The notes under the pieces were generated by a model. It did not search any database, was not told the origin of the DNA, and was given only the letters and a program-made list of their open reading frames with translations. Below, one piece after another: positions 9,247 through 17,747 of a stretch of 64,000 nt of DNA. Source of the DNA: Vampirovibrionales bacterium (GTDB taxonomy: Bacteria; Cyanobacteriota; Vampirovibrionia; Vampirovibrionales; Vampirovibrionaceae). The translations under genes and the position numbers were made by a program. The stretch's first letter is position 1. Every line of letters starts with the position of its first letter. Where the stretch lies: NCBI GenBank assembly GCA_029866025.1, contig JARXAD010000013.1, positions 310,001-374,000 on the forward strand, read 5' to 3'.

Positions 9247-9527
9247 AATGGGATCAAGCGTAACCCACCAAGGTAGGTTGATTGACTTAGATAACGCGTA
9301 ACCCCCCCAACAATGGTCGGTTGTTAACGCACGATGCCAGTATAGAAAAGGCTTTGCCGATTGTCCTTATTTTTAGAGGATGACGTAATAGGCCATGATA
9401 AAAACCCGCCTTGGCACGTGTGTCGGTGGTAAAATCACGGGGTAGCGTCGCTTATCGGCTACGGGATCAATAGTGTTTTCGTCACCGTTATTGGCATTTC
9501 AATACGTTTATACAAAGGATGAGGGGC

Positions 9528-10712
9528 ATGTCCACCGCACAGCACACAGGCAACCTATTGGCCGATGGTGGCTTGTTTCACCAGTTTCACAAGCGCAACC
9601 ACGAGGCCGTGGTGTTTTGCTCCGAGCGTGAAGTGGGCTTGCGCGCCATCATTGCCCTCCACGACACCACCTTGGGCCCGTCCTTGGGTGGGTGCCGTAT
9701 TAAACAGTATACCTGTGAGCAAGAGGCCCTCACCGATGTGCTTCGTCTCTCTCGCGCCATGACGTATAAAGCGTCTGCCGGTGGCTTGAATTTGGGCGGT
9801 GGTAAAAGCGTTATTTTGCTAGAGCCAGGCCAGGAAAAAACCCCCGAACTCCTCACCGCCTTTGCCAAGCGCGTGGCCATGCTGAAAGGGACTTACATTA
9901 CGGCAGGTGATGTGGGCAGCACCACCCAAGATTTAAAGCTAATGAGTCAATTTTGCCGCCATGTGGTGGGCTTGGCCGAAGAAGACGGTGGCTTGGGGGA
10001 TTCCTCTATTCTCACCTCACTAGGCGTGTTTCGCGGCCTGCAAGCCGCCGTTAAAACCCGTTTGGGAAAAGACGATTTAACGGGACTCTCGGTAGCCGTA
10101 CAAGGCGCTGGCAAGGTGGGGCTCCACTTGGTGGAGTACCTTCTGAACGCCGGTTGTTCGGTGGTGTTGGCGGACCCCAACGCCGATGCTGTGGCGGCTG
10201 CCCAGCTGCAGTTTCCTGCCATTACCACCTGCGCTACTGATGATATTTACGATCAAGACGTGGATGTGTTTTCACCCAACGCCATTGGCGGTTTGCTAAC
10301 GGAATCCATTGCCCGCCGCATGAAAGCAGTGGTAGTCGCGGGCGGTGCCAACAATCCCTTGGCCAGCGATGTGGCGGCCATGGTGTTGAACGATCGCAAC
10401 ATTTTGTACGCGCCTGATTTTGTGATTAACGCCGGTGGCTTGATTATGGTAGCCAGCGAAATTGAGCACCAAAGTTTTGAACAAGCCAAGGCTCGTGTGG
10501 AAGAGATTTACGACCGCACTTTGCATGTGTTTGAGTATGCCAAAAGCCATAGCTTGTTGCCGTGGGAAGCGGCGCGCCAAATTGCTGTCAATCGCATTGT
10601 GCAGTATCGTAACCTCACCAAAAGTTTGGACAGCCAACAATTGGCGGATCAATGCCACTCCGTTTTTGAATCCGATTGCCAATCTCAGCAATTGCAGCAC
10701 AGCCGTTTGTAA
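9528..10712 (+). CDS. Leucine dehydrogenase (Leu/Val/Phe dehydrogenase family)
   Basis: The 394-residue protein follows leucine dehydrogenase closely: GLRAIIALHDTTLGPSLGG, then MTYKASAGGLNLGGGKSVI with the catalytic and substrate Lys residues, YITAGDVG, and the Rossmann motif VAVQGAGKVG. The enzyme reversibly deaminates branched-chain amino acids with NAD+. Lack of the Glu-dehydrogenase signature favours leucine or valine as substrate. An ATG at 9519 is possible, but AAGGATGAGG lies just before the ATG at 9528 (MSTAQ), so I use the latter. ribD follows after 23 nt, so the two are likely co-transcribed. Confidence 0.88.
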   Translation: MSTAQHTGNLLADGGLFHQFHKRNHEAVVFCSEREVGLRAIIALHDTTLGPSLGGCRIKQYTCEQEALTDVLRLSRAMTYKASAGGLNLGGGKSVILLEPGQEKTPELLTAFAKRVAMLKGTYITAGDVGSTTQDLKLMSQFCRHVVGLAEEDGGLGDSSILTSLGVFRGLQAAVKTRLGKDDLTGLSVAVQGAGKVGLHLVEYLLNAGCSVVLADPNADAVAAAQLQFPAITTCATDDIYDQDVDVFSPNAIGGLLTESIARRMKAVVVAGGANNPLASDVAAMVLNDRNILYAPDFVINAGGLIMVASEIEHQSFEQAKARVEEIYDRTLHVFEYAKSHSLLPWEAARQIAVNRIVQYRNLTKSLDSQQLADQCHSVFESDCQSQQLQHSRL

Positions 10713-10735
10713 GAGTTGGTTAACTAGGAGCTCCC

Positions 10736-11914
10736 ATGCCGGTTCAATGGCACGCCTCGATTCCCAGTGCTGAGTTGGCGAGTGAGGATTGTGATGTTTT
10801 TTGGATGCGCCGTTGTTTGCAATTAGCTCAACGAGGCCTTGGTGGCGCCAGCCCCAACCCGTTGGTGGGTTGTGTGATTGTGAATAAAGCTGGCAAGCTT
10901 ATTGGGGAAGGCTTTCATGCCAAAGCGGGCGAAGCTCATGCCGAGGTGGATGCCTTGCGTCAGGTTTGTGAAGCACAAGAACTTGGGTATCTGGGCGCCG
11001 ATGATTTAAAAGGTGCTACGGTGTATGTAAACTTAGAGCCTTGTTGTCACACCGGCAAAACGGGCCCCTGTACCGACGCCTTAAAAGAAGCCGGTATTGG
11101 CACCGTGGTGTGCGGTACCTTGGACCCCAACCCATTGGTTTCGGGGCAGGGGCGAGATGCTTTGCAGCGGGCACAAATTAGTGTGCGTGTAGGGGTGTTG
11201 GAAGAGGAGTGTGCCGAACTCAACTGTGTGTTTTTTCATGCCATGACGACCCGAAAGCCCTACGTGACCTTAAAGTTAGCGGCTACTTTGGATGGCCGTT
11301 TGGGCCCTCGCCAATCGGCTTGGATGACCAGCGACATGGCGCGCCAAGAGGTTCATCAGCTCCGGTCTTACTCCGATGCGATACTCACCACCGCCAATAC
11401 AGTGTTCAGTGATAACCCACGCTTGACGGTTCGTGAAGGCTTGGTGGGTAAAAACCCCAACGTGCGCCAACCTTTGCGGGTGGTGCTGGATCGTCACAAC
11501 CGGCTAGAGGCCATGCCTCACTGCCACGTGTTGGATACCGCCGAGGCGCCGACGCTGCGCGTGGTGGGCTCTGGCGTGATGGTGAGTCACATTGATGACG
11601 CCTTTTTAGTGGTGGCTGATACGGGCACCGGTTTGGATTTAACCCAACTGATGACCGGTTTGTGCGAGCGTGGTGTTACCAGTGTATGGGTAGAAGCCGG
11701 GGGCACCTTGGCGGGCAGCTTGTTGGATGCTCAGTTGGTGAACCGATTAAAGTTGTACACGCCGCCCCTTATTTTAGGGGATACGTCCACACCTCCTATG
11801 ATCAGTGGGCGTTTGTGCGGCAATCTGTCGCAAGCCATTGGCTGGAACGTTTTGAACCGCTACACACTAGAGAATACGAGTGTATTAGATGCGACGCCGA
11901 TTTATCCTGCTTAA
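10736..11914 (+). CDS. ribD: Bifunctional riboflavin deaminase/reductase RibD
   Basis: The 392-residue protein has an N-terminal cytidine-deaminase-like domain with the zinc site HAEVDAL (about residue 64) and PCCHTGKTGPC (about residue 104). A C-terminal reductase domain begins near KPYVTLKLAATLDGRL. It carries out the second and third steps of riboflavin synthesis: deamination of the pyrimidine and NADPH-dependent reduction of the ribosyl side chain. TAGGAG precedes the ATG. The pairing with leucine dehydrogenase is unusual; no other rib gene is nearby. Length is typical for RibD. Confidence 0.92.
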   Translation: MPVQWHASIPSAELASEDCDVFWMRRCLQLAQRGLGGASPNPLVGCVIVNKAGKLIGEGFHAKAGEAHAEVDALRQVCEAQELGYLGADDLKGATVYVNLEPCCHTGKTGPCTDALKEAGIGTVVCGTLDPNPLVSGQGRDALQRAQISVRVGVLEEECAELNCVFFHAMTTRKPYVTLKLAATLDGRLGPRQSAWMTSDMARQEVHQLRSYSDAILTTANTVFSDNPRLTVREGLVGKNPNVRQPLRVVLDRHNRLEAMPHCHVLDTAEAPTLRVVGSGVMVSHIDDAFLVVADTGTGLDLTQLMTGLCERGVTSVWVEAGGTLAGSLLDAQLVNRLKLYTPPLILGDTSTPPMISGRLCGNLSQAIGWNVLNRYTLENTSVLDATPIYPA

Positions 11915-11973
11915 GACCAGGCAACTCGAGTAAAAAGGCAACGAAATAGCCCTTTTACCTAAATACCCTTTTA

Positions 11974-11995
11974 AAAGCGCCTTAAGGCGCTTTTT
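11974..11995. terminator. Bidirectional terminator between ribD and a convergent gene
   Basis: A perfect AAAGCGCC/GGCGCTTT stem closes a TTAA loop and is followed by T residues on the + strand and preceded by A residues, so it works on both strands. The stop codon of the convergent leftward gene lies within the hairpin. Confidence 0.8.
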
Positions 11996-12470
11996 GGGTA
12001 AGTTGATTGATGTCGCTATTGGATCGTGAAAACACATTTTCAATCAGGGCATTCACGCTGCGATCATCGGGCTTGCTTTGCTTTGCCTGACATTGGCGTA
12101 CAAAGGCGTCAATGGTTTCCAGGCTAATTTTAATGCGAAACAAGAGCTCTCTTTGAGTGTGAGTGCCCAAATGAGGCAGTTGCATCACGGCTTGACGAAC
12201 GGCTGCATCTTGGTTAAACCACAAGGGCTGGTTGCGGTATTTCATCATATCCATCACCAAGCTGGCCCCCAAGCTTTTTAAAGGCTCTTCACCACTTCGG
12301 TTACTGGCCTCTTTTTGGTAGCGAGAGATGGTCTGATTCACTTGCTCCGCAATAATAATTTGATACGGTAGCGGCATGGCAGCCATACGCCCAAATAACG
12401 TTTCCACAGCAGGAAAATCTTGATACCAAAGCTTGTTGGGCTGTGATTCACCCGAACCATAATGGACCAT
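11982..12470 (-). CDS. Hypothetical protein, 162 residues, mostly helical
   Basis: I do not recognise this protein. It is soluble, predicted mainly alpha-helical (for example PYQIIIAEQVNQTISRYQKE and RELLFRIKISLETIDAFVRQ) and has no signal peptide. AGGAAG lies just upstream of the ATG, supporting the start MVHYGSGE. The stop codon lies inside the terminator shared with ribD. A perfect 9-bp palindromic element lies 63-83 nt upstream of the start, suggesting regulated single-gene expression. Confidence 0.65.
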   Translation of the reverse strand: MVHYGSGESQPNKLWYQDFPAVETLFGRMAAMPLPYQIIIAEQVNQTISRYQKEASNRSGEEPLKSLGASLVMDMMKYRNQPLWFNQDAAVRQAVMQLPHLGTHTQRELLFRIKISLETIDAFVRQCQAKQSKPDDRSVNALIENVFSRSNSDINQLTQKAP

Positions 12471-12867
12471 AACAACTTCCTCTTCCTATCCGTTGCATAC
12501 GCTGCAGTAGATAGGCTTTTGATGATAACAAAAGTAGCTATAAAATAGCTACTGGGTAATGATGTTAATTGTATTTTCAGCAGAACACACGGTACAAACG
12601 TACCAGGAATTCAGTGAACTATTTTCTGAATAAAATCGATGATGATGGTATAAAGGGGTTGGCTTGTAGGGTATCGGCAACAAAACCATTTGGCTTAAGT
12701 GCTTTGGAGGAGGACTGGGTACTTTTGGACTAAATTATAGTAAAAATAGCTCATTCAAGCTTTACAAAGAGGCTATCTATTTTCTGGAGGGGTTTTTTAT
12801 AAAAAAACTGAAAAATTCACATTTAAACCAACTGTATGAGAGGATGGTTTGTAAAAAATAGCCTTGA
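12471..12867. other. Intergenic region upstream of the 162-residue gene
   Basis: These 397 nt hold no credible coding sequence. They contain the palindrome listed at 12533-12553. The rest is AT-rich, and I see no strong terminator for the ornithine aminotransferase gene. Confidence 0.5.
12533..12553. promoter_or_regulatory. Perfect 9-bp inverted repeat, operator-like
   Basis: AGTAGCTAT and ATAGCTACT are exact reverse complements separated by AAA. The element lies about 63 nt upstream of the leftward 162-residue gene, in a typical operator position. The short AAA spacer also allows a hairpin. No known regulator motif is recognised. Confidence 0.55.
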
Positions 12868-14130
12868 TTAGGCCAATACTTGGTGTAGTCGCTCCAAAGC
12901 CCACTCCAAATCAGCCTTGGAGATGATGAGAGGAGGGGTCAGTCGAATAACCACGTCGTGGGTTTCTTTGCACAGCACACCCAATGTTTTTAGTTGCTCG
13001 CAGTAGGGCCTTACTTTTTCCGTCATTTCAATGCCTATCATTAGGCCACGGCCCCGAACCTCTTTGATTTTCGGGTTTTGGATGGTTTTCAGTTGTTTTA
13101 AAAACCACGGGCCTAAGGTGGCGGCGTTTTCAATCATGCCTTCATCCGTGAGGACTTGCAGGGCGGTACGCGCCACAGCGCACCCCAAGGGGTTACCGCC
13201 AAAGGTACTTCCGTGGATGCCGGGCGTAAAGACGCTCATCATCTCGGTACTCGTCAACACAGCCGACACTGGATAAAACCCGCCCGACAGCGCCTTGCCC
13301 AAAATCACCACATCGGGGCGACAACACTGCATTCCTGCCGGTGGGCACTGTTTCGTTGCGAGGCATTGGCTTCGGTTGGTACAATCGGCTTCAAAGGCAA
13401 ACAACGCACCGGCACGCCCCAAACCGCATTGAATTTCATCGGCCATACTCAGCACGTTGTGTTGTTTGCACAGGGCAATGGCGCCTTGAATAAACCCTTG
13501 GGGTGGAATGTTAATGCCCGCTTCGCCTTGAATGGGCTCGAACAAAAAGGCGCAGGTGTTGGGCGTGATGGCAGCCTCTAAAGCCGCCAAATCTCCAAAG
13601 GGAATGACCTTAAAACCTGGCGTAAACGGGCCAAAGTTTTTGCGGTAGTCGGCTTCCGTTGAAAAACTCACCACGGTAGTGGTGCGGCCGTGAAAGTTGT
13701 TTTCACACACGATAATTTCGGCTTGGTTTGCGGCAATGCCTTTGTGTTCATAGCCCCATTTGCGCGCCAGTTTAACGGCGGTTTCCACGGCTTCGGCACC
13801 GCTGTTCATGGGAATGGCCGACTGGTAGCCCGTGAGTTGGCACAGGGTTTCGTAAAACAAAGGCAATTGATCGTTGCGGAAGGCGCGGGAGCTGAGGGTG
13901 ACTTTTTGGGCCTGTTCCAACATGGTGGCCAAAATTTTGGGGTGGCAGTGGCCCTGATTCACCGCCGAGTAGGCGCTGAGGCAATCCAAGTATTTATTGC
14001 CGTCCACATCCGTCACCCAAGACCCTTGGGCGCTGGCCACCACAATGTTTAGCGGTTTGTAGTTGTGGGCGCCGTATTGGTCTTCCAGCGCAATCAGGTC
14101 GTGCTGGCTTAGGGGGGTGGTAGTAGACAT
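12868..14130 (-). CDS. rocD: Ornithine aminotransferase (class III, PLP-dependent) with a Cys-rich insert
   Basis: The 420-residue protein matches ornithine-oxo-acid transaminase: YLDCLSAYSAVNQGHCHPKI, NSGAEAVETAVKLARKWGY, FHGRT, the PLP-contact Asp in DEIQCGLGR (231) and the Schiff-base Lys in ILGKALSGG (279). It converts ornithine to glutamate semialdehyde. Between GALFAFE and RPDVVILGK, where the family has a few residues, there is an insert of about 20 residues carrying Cys250, 256, 262, 269 and 270. The ATG is preceded by GGAGCCTCG-like sequence. It appears to be a single gene. Acetylornithine aminotransferase (ArgD) is a less likely alternative. Confidence 0.88.
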   Translation of the reverse strand: MSTTTPLSQHDLIALEDQYGAHNYKPLNIVVASAQGSWVTDVDGNKYLDCLSAYSAVNQGHCHPKILATMLEQAQKVTLSSRAFRNDQLPLFYETLCQLTGYQSAIPMNSGAEAVETAVKLARKWGYEHKGIAANQAEIIVCENNFHGRTTTVVSFSTEADYRKNFGPFTPGFKVIPFGDLAALEAAITPNTCAFLFEPIQGEAGINIPPQGFIQGAIALCKQHNVLSMADEIQCGLGRAGALFAFEADCTNRSQCLATKQCPPAGMQCCRPDVVILGKALSGGFYPVSAVLTSTEMMSVFTPGIHGSTFGGNPLGCAVARTALQVLTDEGMIENAATLGPWFLKQLKTIQNPKIKEVRGRGLMIGIEMTEKVRPYCEQLKTLGVLCKETHDVVIRLTPPLIISKADLEWALERLHQVLA

Positions 14131-14194
14131 GGCGAGGCTCCGTGGGGATGAACAGTTCTCCGCATCATAGAGCAGAGGGACGCCCCCTCCAAGC

Positions 14195-14467
14195 CTAGGC
14201 CCTCTTTTTCGCCCAAAGTGCAGTCAACTGTGCTTGAATATCGGGGTGAGATTGAGCAAATGTAGCATCGGCACTTAATTGGACAATATCATTATAAACA
14301 TCTTGCACATACTGTGGCCACTGAGTCGGGTCTGTTCCTGGTGGAAAACCGCCATCTGGCAGACTAGCTTTAATTCGCTCCGCCTCATCTTGCACTTGTT
14401 GGGCATCTGAGGGATCGATTGGGCCGTAACCAAAACGAGTGGCCGAATAGCTATTGAGTTGAAGCAT
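14195..14467 (-). CDS. Small protein with N-terminal RFG motif, 90 residues
   Basis: I do not recognise this family. The N-terminus MLQLNSYSATRFGYGP carries an aromatic-Gly motif seen in other small proteins of this window. The rest is helical, with a central Pro/Asp-rich segment (DGGFPPGTDPTQWPQYV). An upstream in-frame ATG at 14500 exists, but TAGGATA lies just before the ATG at 14467, so I prefer that start. There is no signal peptide. It lies downstream of the exported 257-residue protein on the same strand and upstream of rocD. Confidence 0.65.
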   Translation of the reverse strand: MLQLNSYSATRFGYGPIDPSDAQQVQDEAERIKASLPDGGFPPGTDPTQWPQYVQDVYNDIVQLSADATFAQSHPDIQAQLTALWAKKRA

Positions 14468-14572
14468 TGTTATTATCCTAGGCGCAATTAAACTAAACAT
14501 AGTGAAATAAACGCCAAGAGAATTTAAAATTGCGCTTAAAACAACAATGCCTATTCAAAGCTCAAGTTGCCT

Positions 14573-15346
14573 TTAGCGAGCCCCCATCACATACGGGTTG
14601 CGTTGCTTGGCTAAGTTGGGAAAGGCCATGAGCTGACCTTGGTCGTCGCGCCAGCGCACCCAACCCATGGGGCTTTCTCGGTTAAAGTCCAGCACTTCCA
14701 GCAGCATCCAGTCGCCGCGAACATGGCGCACCGTCACGTTGCGCATTAGCTCTATGGGCACCAGCTTGGCGGCGTCATCGGGTTCCATGTGCAAGGACCG
14801 CTTGAACTCTGGCACACCGGAGAGCCATAAAATCCCTGCCTTGGGGGCGTTGTCTCGCATAAATTCTAGCCACGTTTGGTATTCTCCCCAATGCGTAGGC
14901 CATTCGGTGCGTTCTTTTTCGCTCCACTGGCTACGCAAGGGCACCCAAGCGGTTTGGGTTGCATTCACCTGAATTTCCGCCCAACCCACGCCGTTGTCAC
15001 TCACCACCGGCAACAAAGCCATCTGTTGGGCTGGATAAAAGGCCAGAAAAATGCGTCGGGCGTCCACTGTGGTTTGGCGCTGGTGGGAAAACACCTGCCC
15101 ACTTACGTCCCAACGGAGCCACTCAATGGGGTCTTTATCAAAGCTGGGAGTGGCATAAATGGGGCAGGCCTTTGGGGCAAAAAACACCCCAATGCCTGTG
15201 GAACGCGGGTTGGGGTAGCGGTTGGGCCCAAAGCCCGTAACGGCAAAGGCCACCAAAGGGAGTAGCAGCATGGCTAGAAGAACAAGGCCAGAAAAAAAAC
15301 GTGTATGAAAAGAAGACTGAAGGAAGCGCGTTGAGAAAATGCTCAT
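14573..15346 (-). CDS. Exported or membrane-anchored hypothetical protein
   Basis: From the ATG at 15346 (AAAGG 6 nt upstream) the protein has 257 residues. It begins with a basic segment and a strong hydrophobic stretch (GLVLLAMLLLPLVAFAV, about residues 20-36), so it is exported or anchored. After that, segments such as ACPIYATPSFDKDPIEWLRW and GWAEIQVNATQTAWVPL resemble bacterial SH3-like repeats. GDWMLLEVLDF and SPMGWVRWRDDQGQL near the C-terminus may form a second such unit. An upstream ATG at 15382 is less likely. I can assign only a probable periplasmic location; the function is unknown. Confidence 0.65.
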   Translation of the reverse strand: MSIFSTRFLQSSFHTRFFSGLVLLAMLLLPLVAFAVTGFGPNRYPNPRSTGIGVFFAPKACPIYATPSFDKDPIEWLRWDVSGQVFSHQRQTTVDARRIFLAFYPAQQMALLPVVSDNGVGWAEIQVNATQTAWVPLRSQWSEKERTEWPTHWGEYQTWLEFMRDNAPKAGILWLSGVPEFKRSLHMEPDDAAKLVPIELMRNVTVRHVRGDWMLLEVLDFNRESPMGWVRWRDDQGQLMAFPNLAKQRNPYVMGAR

Positions 15347-15822
15347 ACATGGCCTTTTTGTTGCATGGTGTATTTTGTTCATCCTTTAGCCTAGCGGCTT
15401 TTAGTAGAAGAGTCACCCCATAATTAGCGTAACTTGGCTAAGCGTTTATTCATTGAGTCAAAATTTACCTTTGGGCTAAATACATATTGACACTACCTAA
15501 TAGTAAGTATTGCAAAGTTGCCGTGGGCGGTTCCCCCAAATGATGGGGCACAAGGTTGGTTTTGTTCGCTACACTCCTACCAATGTGGGGTCTTTTATCT
15601 CGCCCCACTGTGCGCACTCCTGTAATACTCCGATACCGACGATAGAGAGTTCCCTGCCATCTTGTTGGAACTGAGGTTGAGCCCAGCGGGTTTGGCTGTT
15701 GTAAACCAATAACACGCAACAGCTGAAAAGTGAGCCACAGGCATTATCCTGTAGGGAACCCCACGGCATTAAACCCACAATTCCAGCGGATGCACTTTTC
15801 GGTGGATGGATGATTTGACCTT
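15347..15822. other. Intergenic region upstream of fliF
   Basis: This is a 476-nt gap between a leftward gene start and the rightward fliF. Small frames exist but have no ribosome sites. A TTGACA at 15487-15492 has no matching -10 at proper spacing. I see no tRNA or strong terminator. It presumably holds divergent promoters. Confidence 0.5.
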
Positions 15823-17694
15823 ATGACCAGCCCTCAAGAACTGTTAGAAATGGCCAAAGAACGCCCCCAAATTCTCATTGGGGTGGGCGTGGCCCTGTTG
15901 GGCATTATTTTACTGGTTATTTTTATCAACCCCTTTAAAGGCAGTGGGGGCGGCGAAGGCGAAGCGTGCAGCGTTAAACTAGACGCGGGGCAGTTACCCT
16001 TAGCCACCATTAATTCTCCTGGCCAAGCCATAGAAATTCAAACCTTACTGGCGCGCGAAAGCGTGGTGGTAGACCGTCGCGACTTGGAAGGCGGCAAAAC
16101 CGAACTGTTTTTTAGAAAAGACGCCACCTTGTGCGACCGCGACAAAGCCCTTATTTCCATGGTGCAAAGTGGCTTAATGGATAAAAATATTGGGCTGGAA
16201 GCCTTTGACAAAGGCGATCTGACTGCATCGCGCGAAGAAAAACGCATTAAATTAGTACGCGCTCAGCAAGGCGAATTAGCGCGTCTCATCCGTAAAATTA
16301 AACCCATTGAAGAAGCCACCGTTAGCCTGTCTATCCCAGAGCCTTCCATTTTTAAAGACAACCAGCAACCCATGTCGGCCAGTGTGCAGGTAACCTTACC
16401 CAACGCCACCCGCCTAAGCCAAAACCAAGTGCGGGCCATCATTAACTTGGTGGTGGGCAGCATTCAAGGGCTGGATTCTAAGCATATTTCCGTGAGTGAT
16501 ACCAACGGCACCACCTACAACAGCGTGCTGGGCCCCGATGACGAGTTGGGGAGCAAGCTGGAAGATCAAGACCAGTACATGAAGCAAAAAGTGGCCAGCC
16601 AGCTGGATAAACTGGTAGGGCCCGGTCATTACGTGGTAACCGTTAGCACCTTGCTGCGCGAAGCCACCCGCGAGACCATGACCCAACAGTACGACCCCAA
16701 CGCCAGTGTGGTGGCCAGTAAACAGCAATTTAGCGAAAAAATGAACGCCAACGACGAGGCCGCCGGAGCCGGTGGCTTGGCCAGCACCTATATTCCAAAC
16801 GAAATGAAAGCCACCGTGACCCAATTGGGTAGCGGCGGCGGCAATCGTGGGTACCGTCGTGTGGGAGAAGAAGTGACCTACAGCAATACCCGCACCCAAA
16901 CCCTAGAAACCACCTTGCCCGGCATGGTGGAAGACGTGAGCATTGCCGTTACCTTGGATGAGAGCCATTACCCCAAAACCACCAACGCCAACGGCCAAAC
17001 CACAGAAATGGACGAACAAGCACTCAAGTCGCTTATTGCCCATTCGGCCAGTCCCAAAGTGATGATGGACAATGTGAGTTTGGCTCGCGTCAATTTTTCC
17101 GGCAGCATGGCGGGTAGCCCTCTGGAAGGGCGGTCGCTCTCCGCAGGGCTTACCACCGGTAACAGCGAGGGTGGCAGCAGTGGTGGACCGATTCCGTCGT
17201 GGTTGGTGTGGTTGGGCGGCGGCATTGCAGCCTTTGTGTTGTTGCTGATTGTGGCCAATGCCGCCAATGGTAGCCGCAACGCCAATGGGGCTACCCAGTT
17301 TGAGCTGGATCGCTTACGGGAGATGAGCATGCAGCAACAAGACGAATTGCGCCGAACCCAGCAACAAACCCAGCAACTCATGGAGCAACAGCAACAAGCC
17401 ATCGCCAGTAATGCTAATAATCCTGCCCTCACGGGTGCGGGTGGGTATCCACAAGGGGCCTTGCCCACCATGACGCCCATGCAACCCTCCAATCAACCCT
17501 TAGGTATGACAACCCCCATGAGTAACGTGACCAACGTGAACGTGGGCCTGCCAGCCAGTCCTCCCTCACCGGGTGGATTGAGCATGACAGAACTGCAGGC
17601 CACGCTGGATGATTTACGCCAAGGCACCGAAGGCATGGATGATGCCGCCATGGGCGATACTCTGCAACGCTTTGTGGGCAGTGATGCCACTTAG
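15823..17694 (+). CDS. fliF: Flagellar MS-ring protein FliF
   Basis: The 623-residue protein has the FliF layout. A first membrane segment (about 19-37) is followed by a periplasmic ring-building domain containing AIEIQTLLARESVVVDRRDL and LARLIRKIKPIEEATVSLSIPEP. A second region has AIINLVVGSIQGLDSKHISVSDTNG. The second membrane segment lies at about 464-485 and a cytoplasmic tail follows. The tail has a long Gln/Met-rich coiled stretch (MQQQDELRRTQQQTQQLMEQ) before a short acidic C-terminal helix that probably binds the C-ring. It is followed by an unknown gene where fliG is normally found, and then by fliH. Confidence 0.9.
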   Translation: MTSPQELLEMAKERPQILIGVGVALLGIILLVIFINPFKGSGGGEGEACSVKLDAGQLPLATINSPGQAIEIQTLLARESVVVDRRDLEGGKTELFFRKDATLCDRDKALISMVQSGLMDKNIGLEAFDKGDLTASREEKRIKLVRAQQGELARLIRKIKPIEEATVSLSIPEPSIFKDNQQPMSASVQVTLPNATRLSQNQVRAIINLVVGSIQGLDSKHISVSDTNGTTYNSVLGPDDELGSKLEDQDQYMKQKVASQLDKLVGPGHYVVTVSTLLREATRETMTQQYDPNASVVASKQQFSEKMNANDEAAGAGGLASTYIPNEMKATVTQLGSGGGNRGYRRVGEEVTYSNTRTQTLETTLPGMVEDVSIAVTLDESHYPKTTNANGQTTEMDEQALKSLIAHSASPKVMMDNVSLARVNFSGSMAGSPLEGRSLSAGLTTGNSEGGSSGGPIPSWLVWLGGGIAAFVLLLIVANAANGSRNANGATQFELDRLREMSMQQQDELRRTQQQTQQLMEQQQQAIASNANNPALTGAGGYPQGALPTMTPMQPSNQPLGMTTPMSNVTNVNVGLPASPPSPGGLSMTELQATLDDLRQGTEGMDDAAMGDTLQRFVGSDAT

Positions 17695-17747
17695 TGCCAT
17701 GTCTTTGCCATAAATACTGCATCCGATCCTTTTGAACAAGCCATCCC

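Noticed and set aside
15487..15492. TTGACA -35 box upstream of fliF
   Set aside because: No acceptable -10 at 15-19 bp spacing.
15465..15719. 84-codon frame upstream of fliF
   Set aside because: No ribosome site and no coding character; the region is better seen as a divergent promoter gap.
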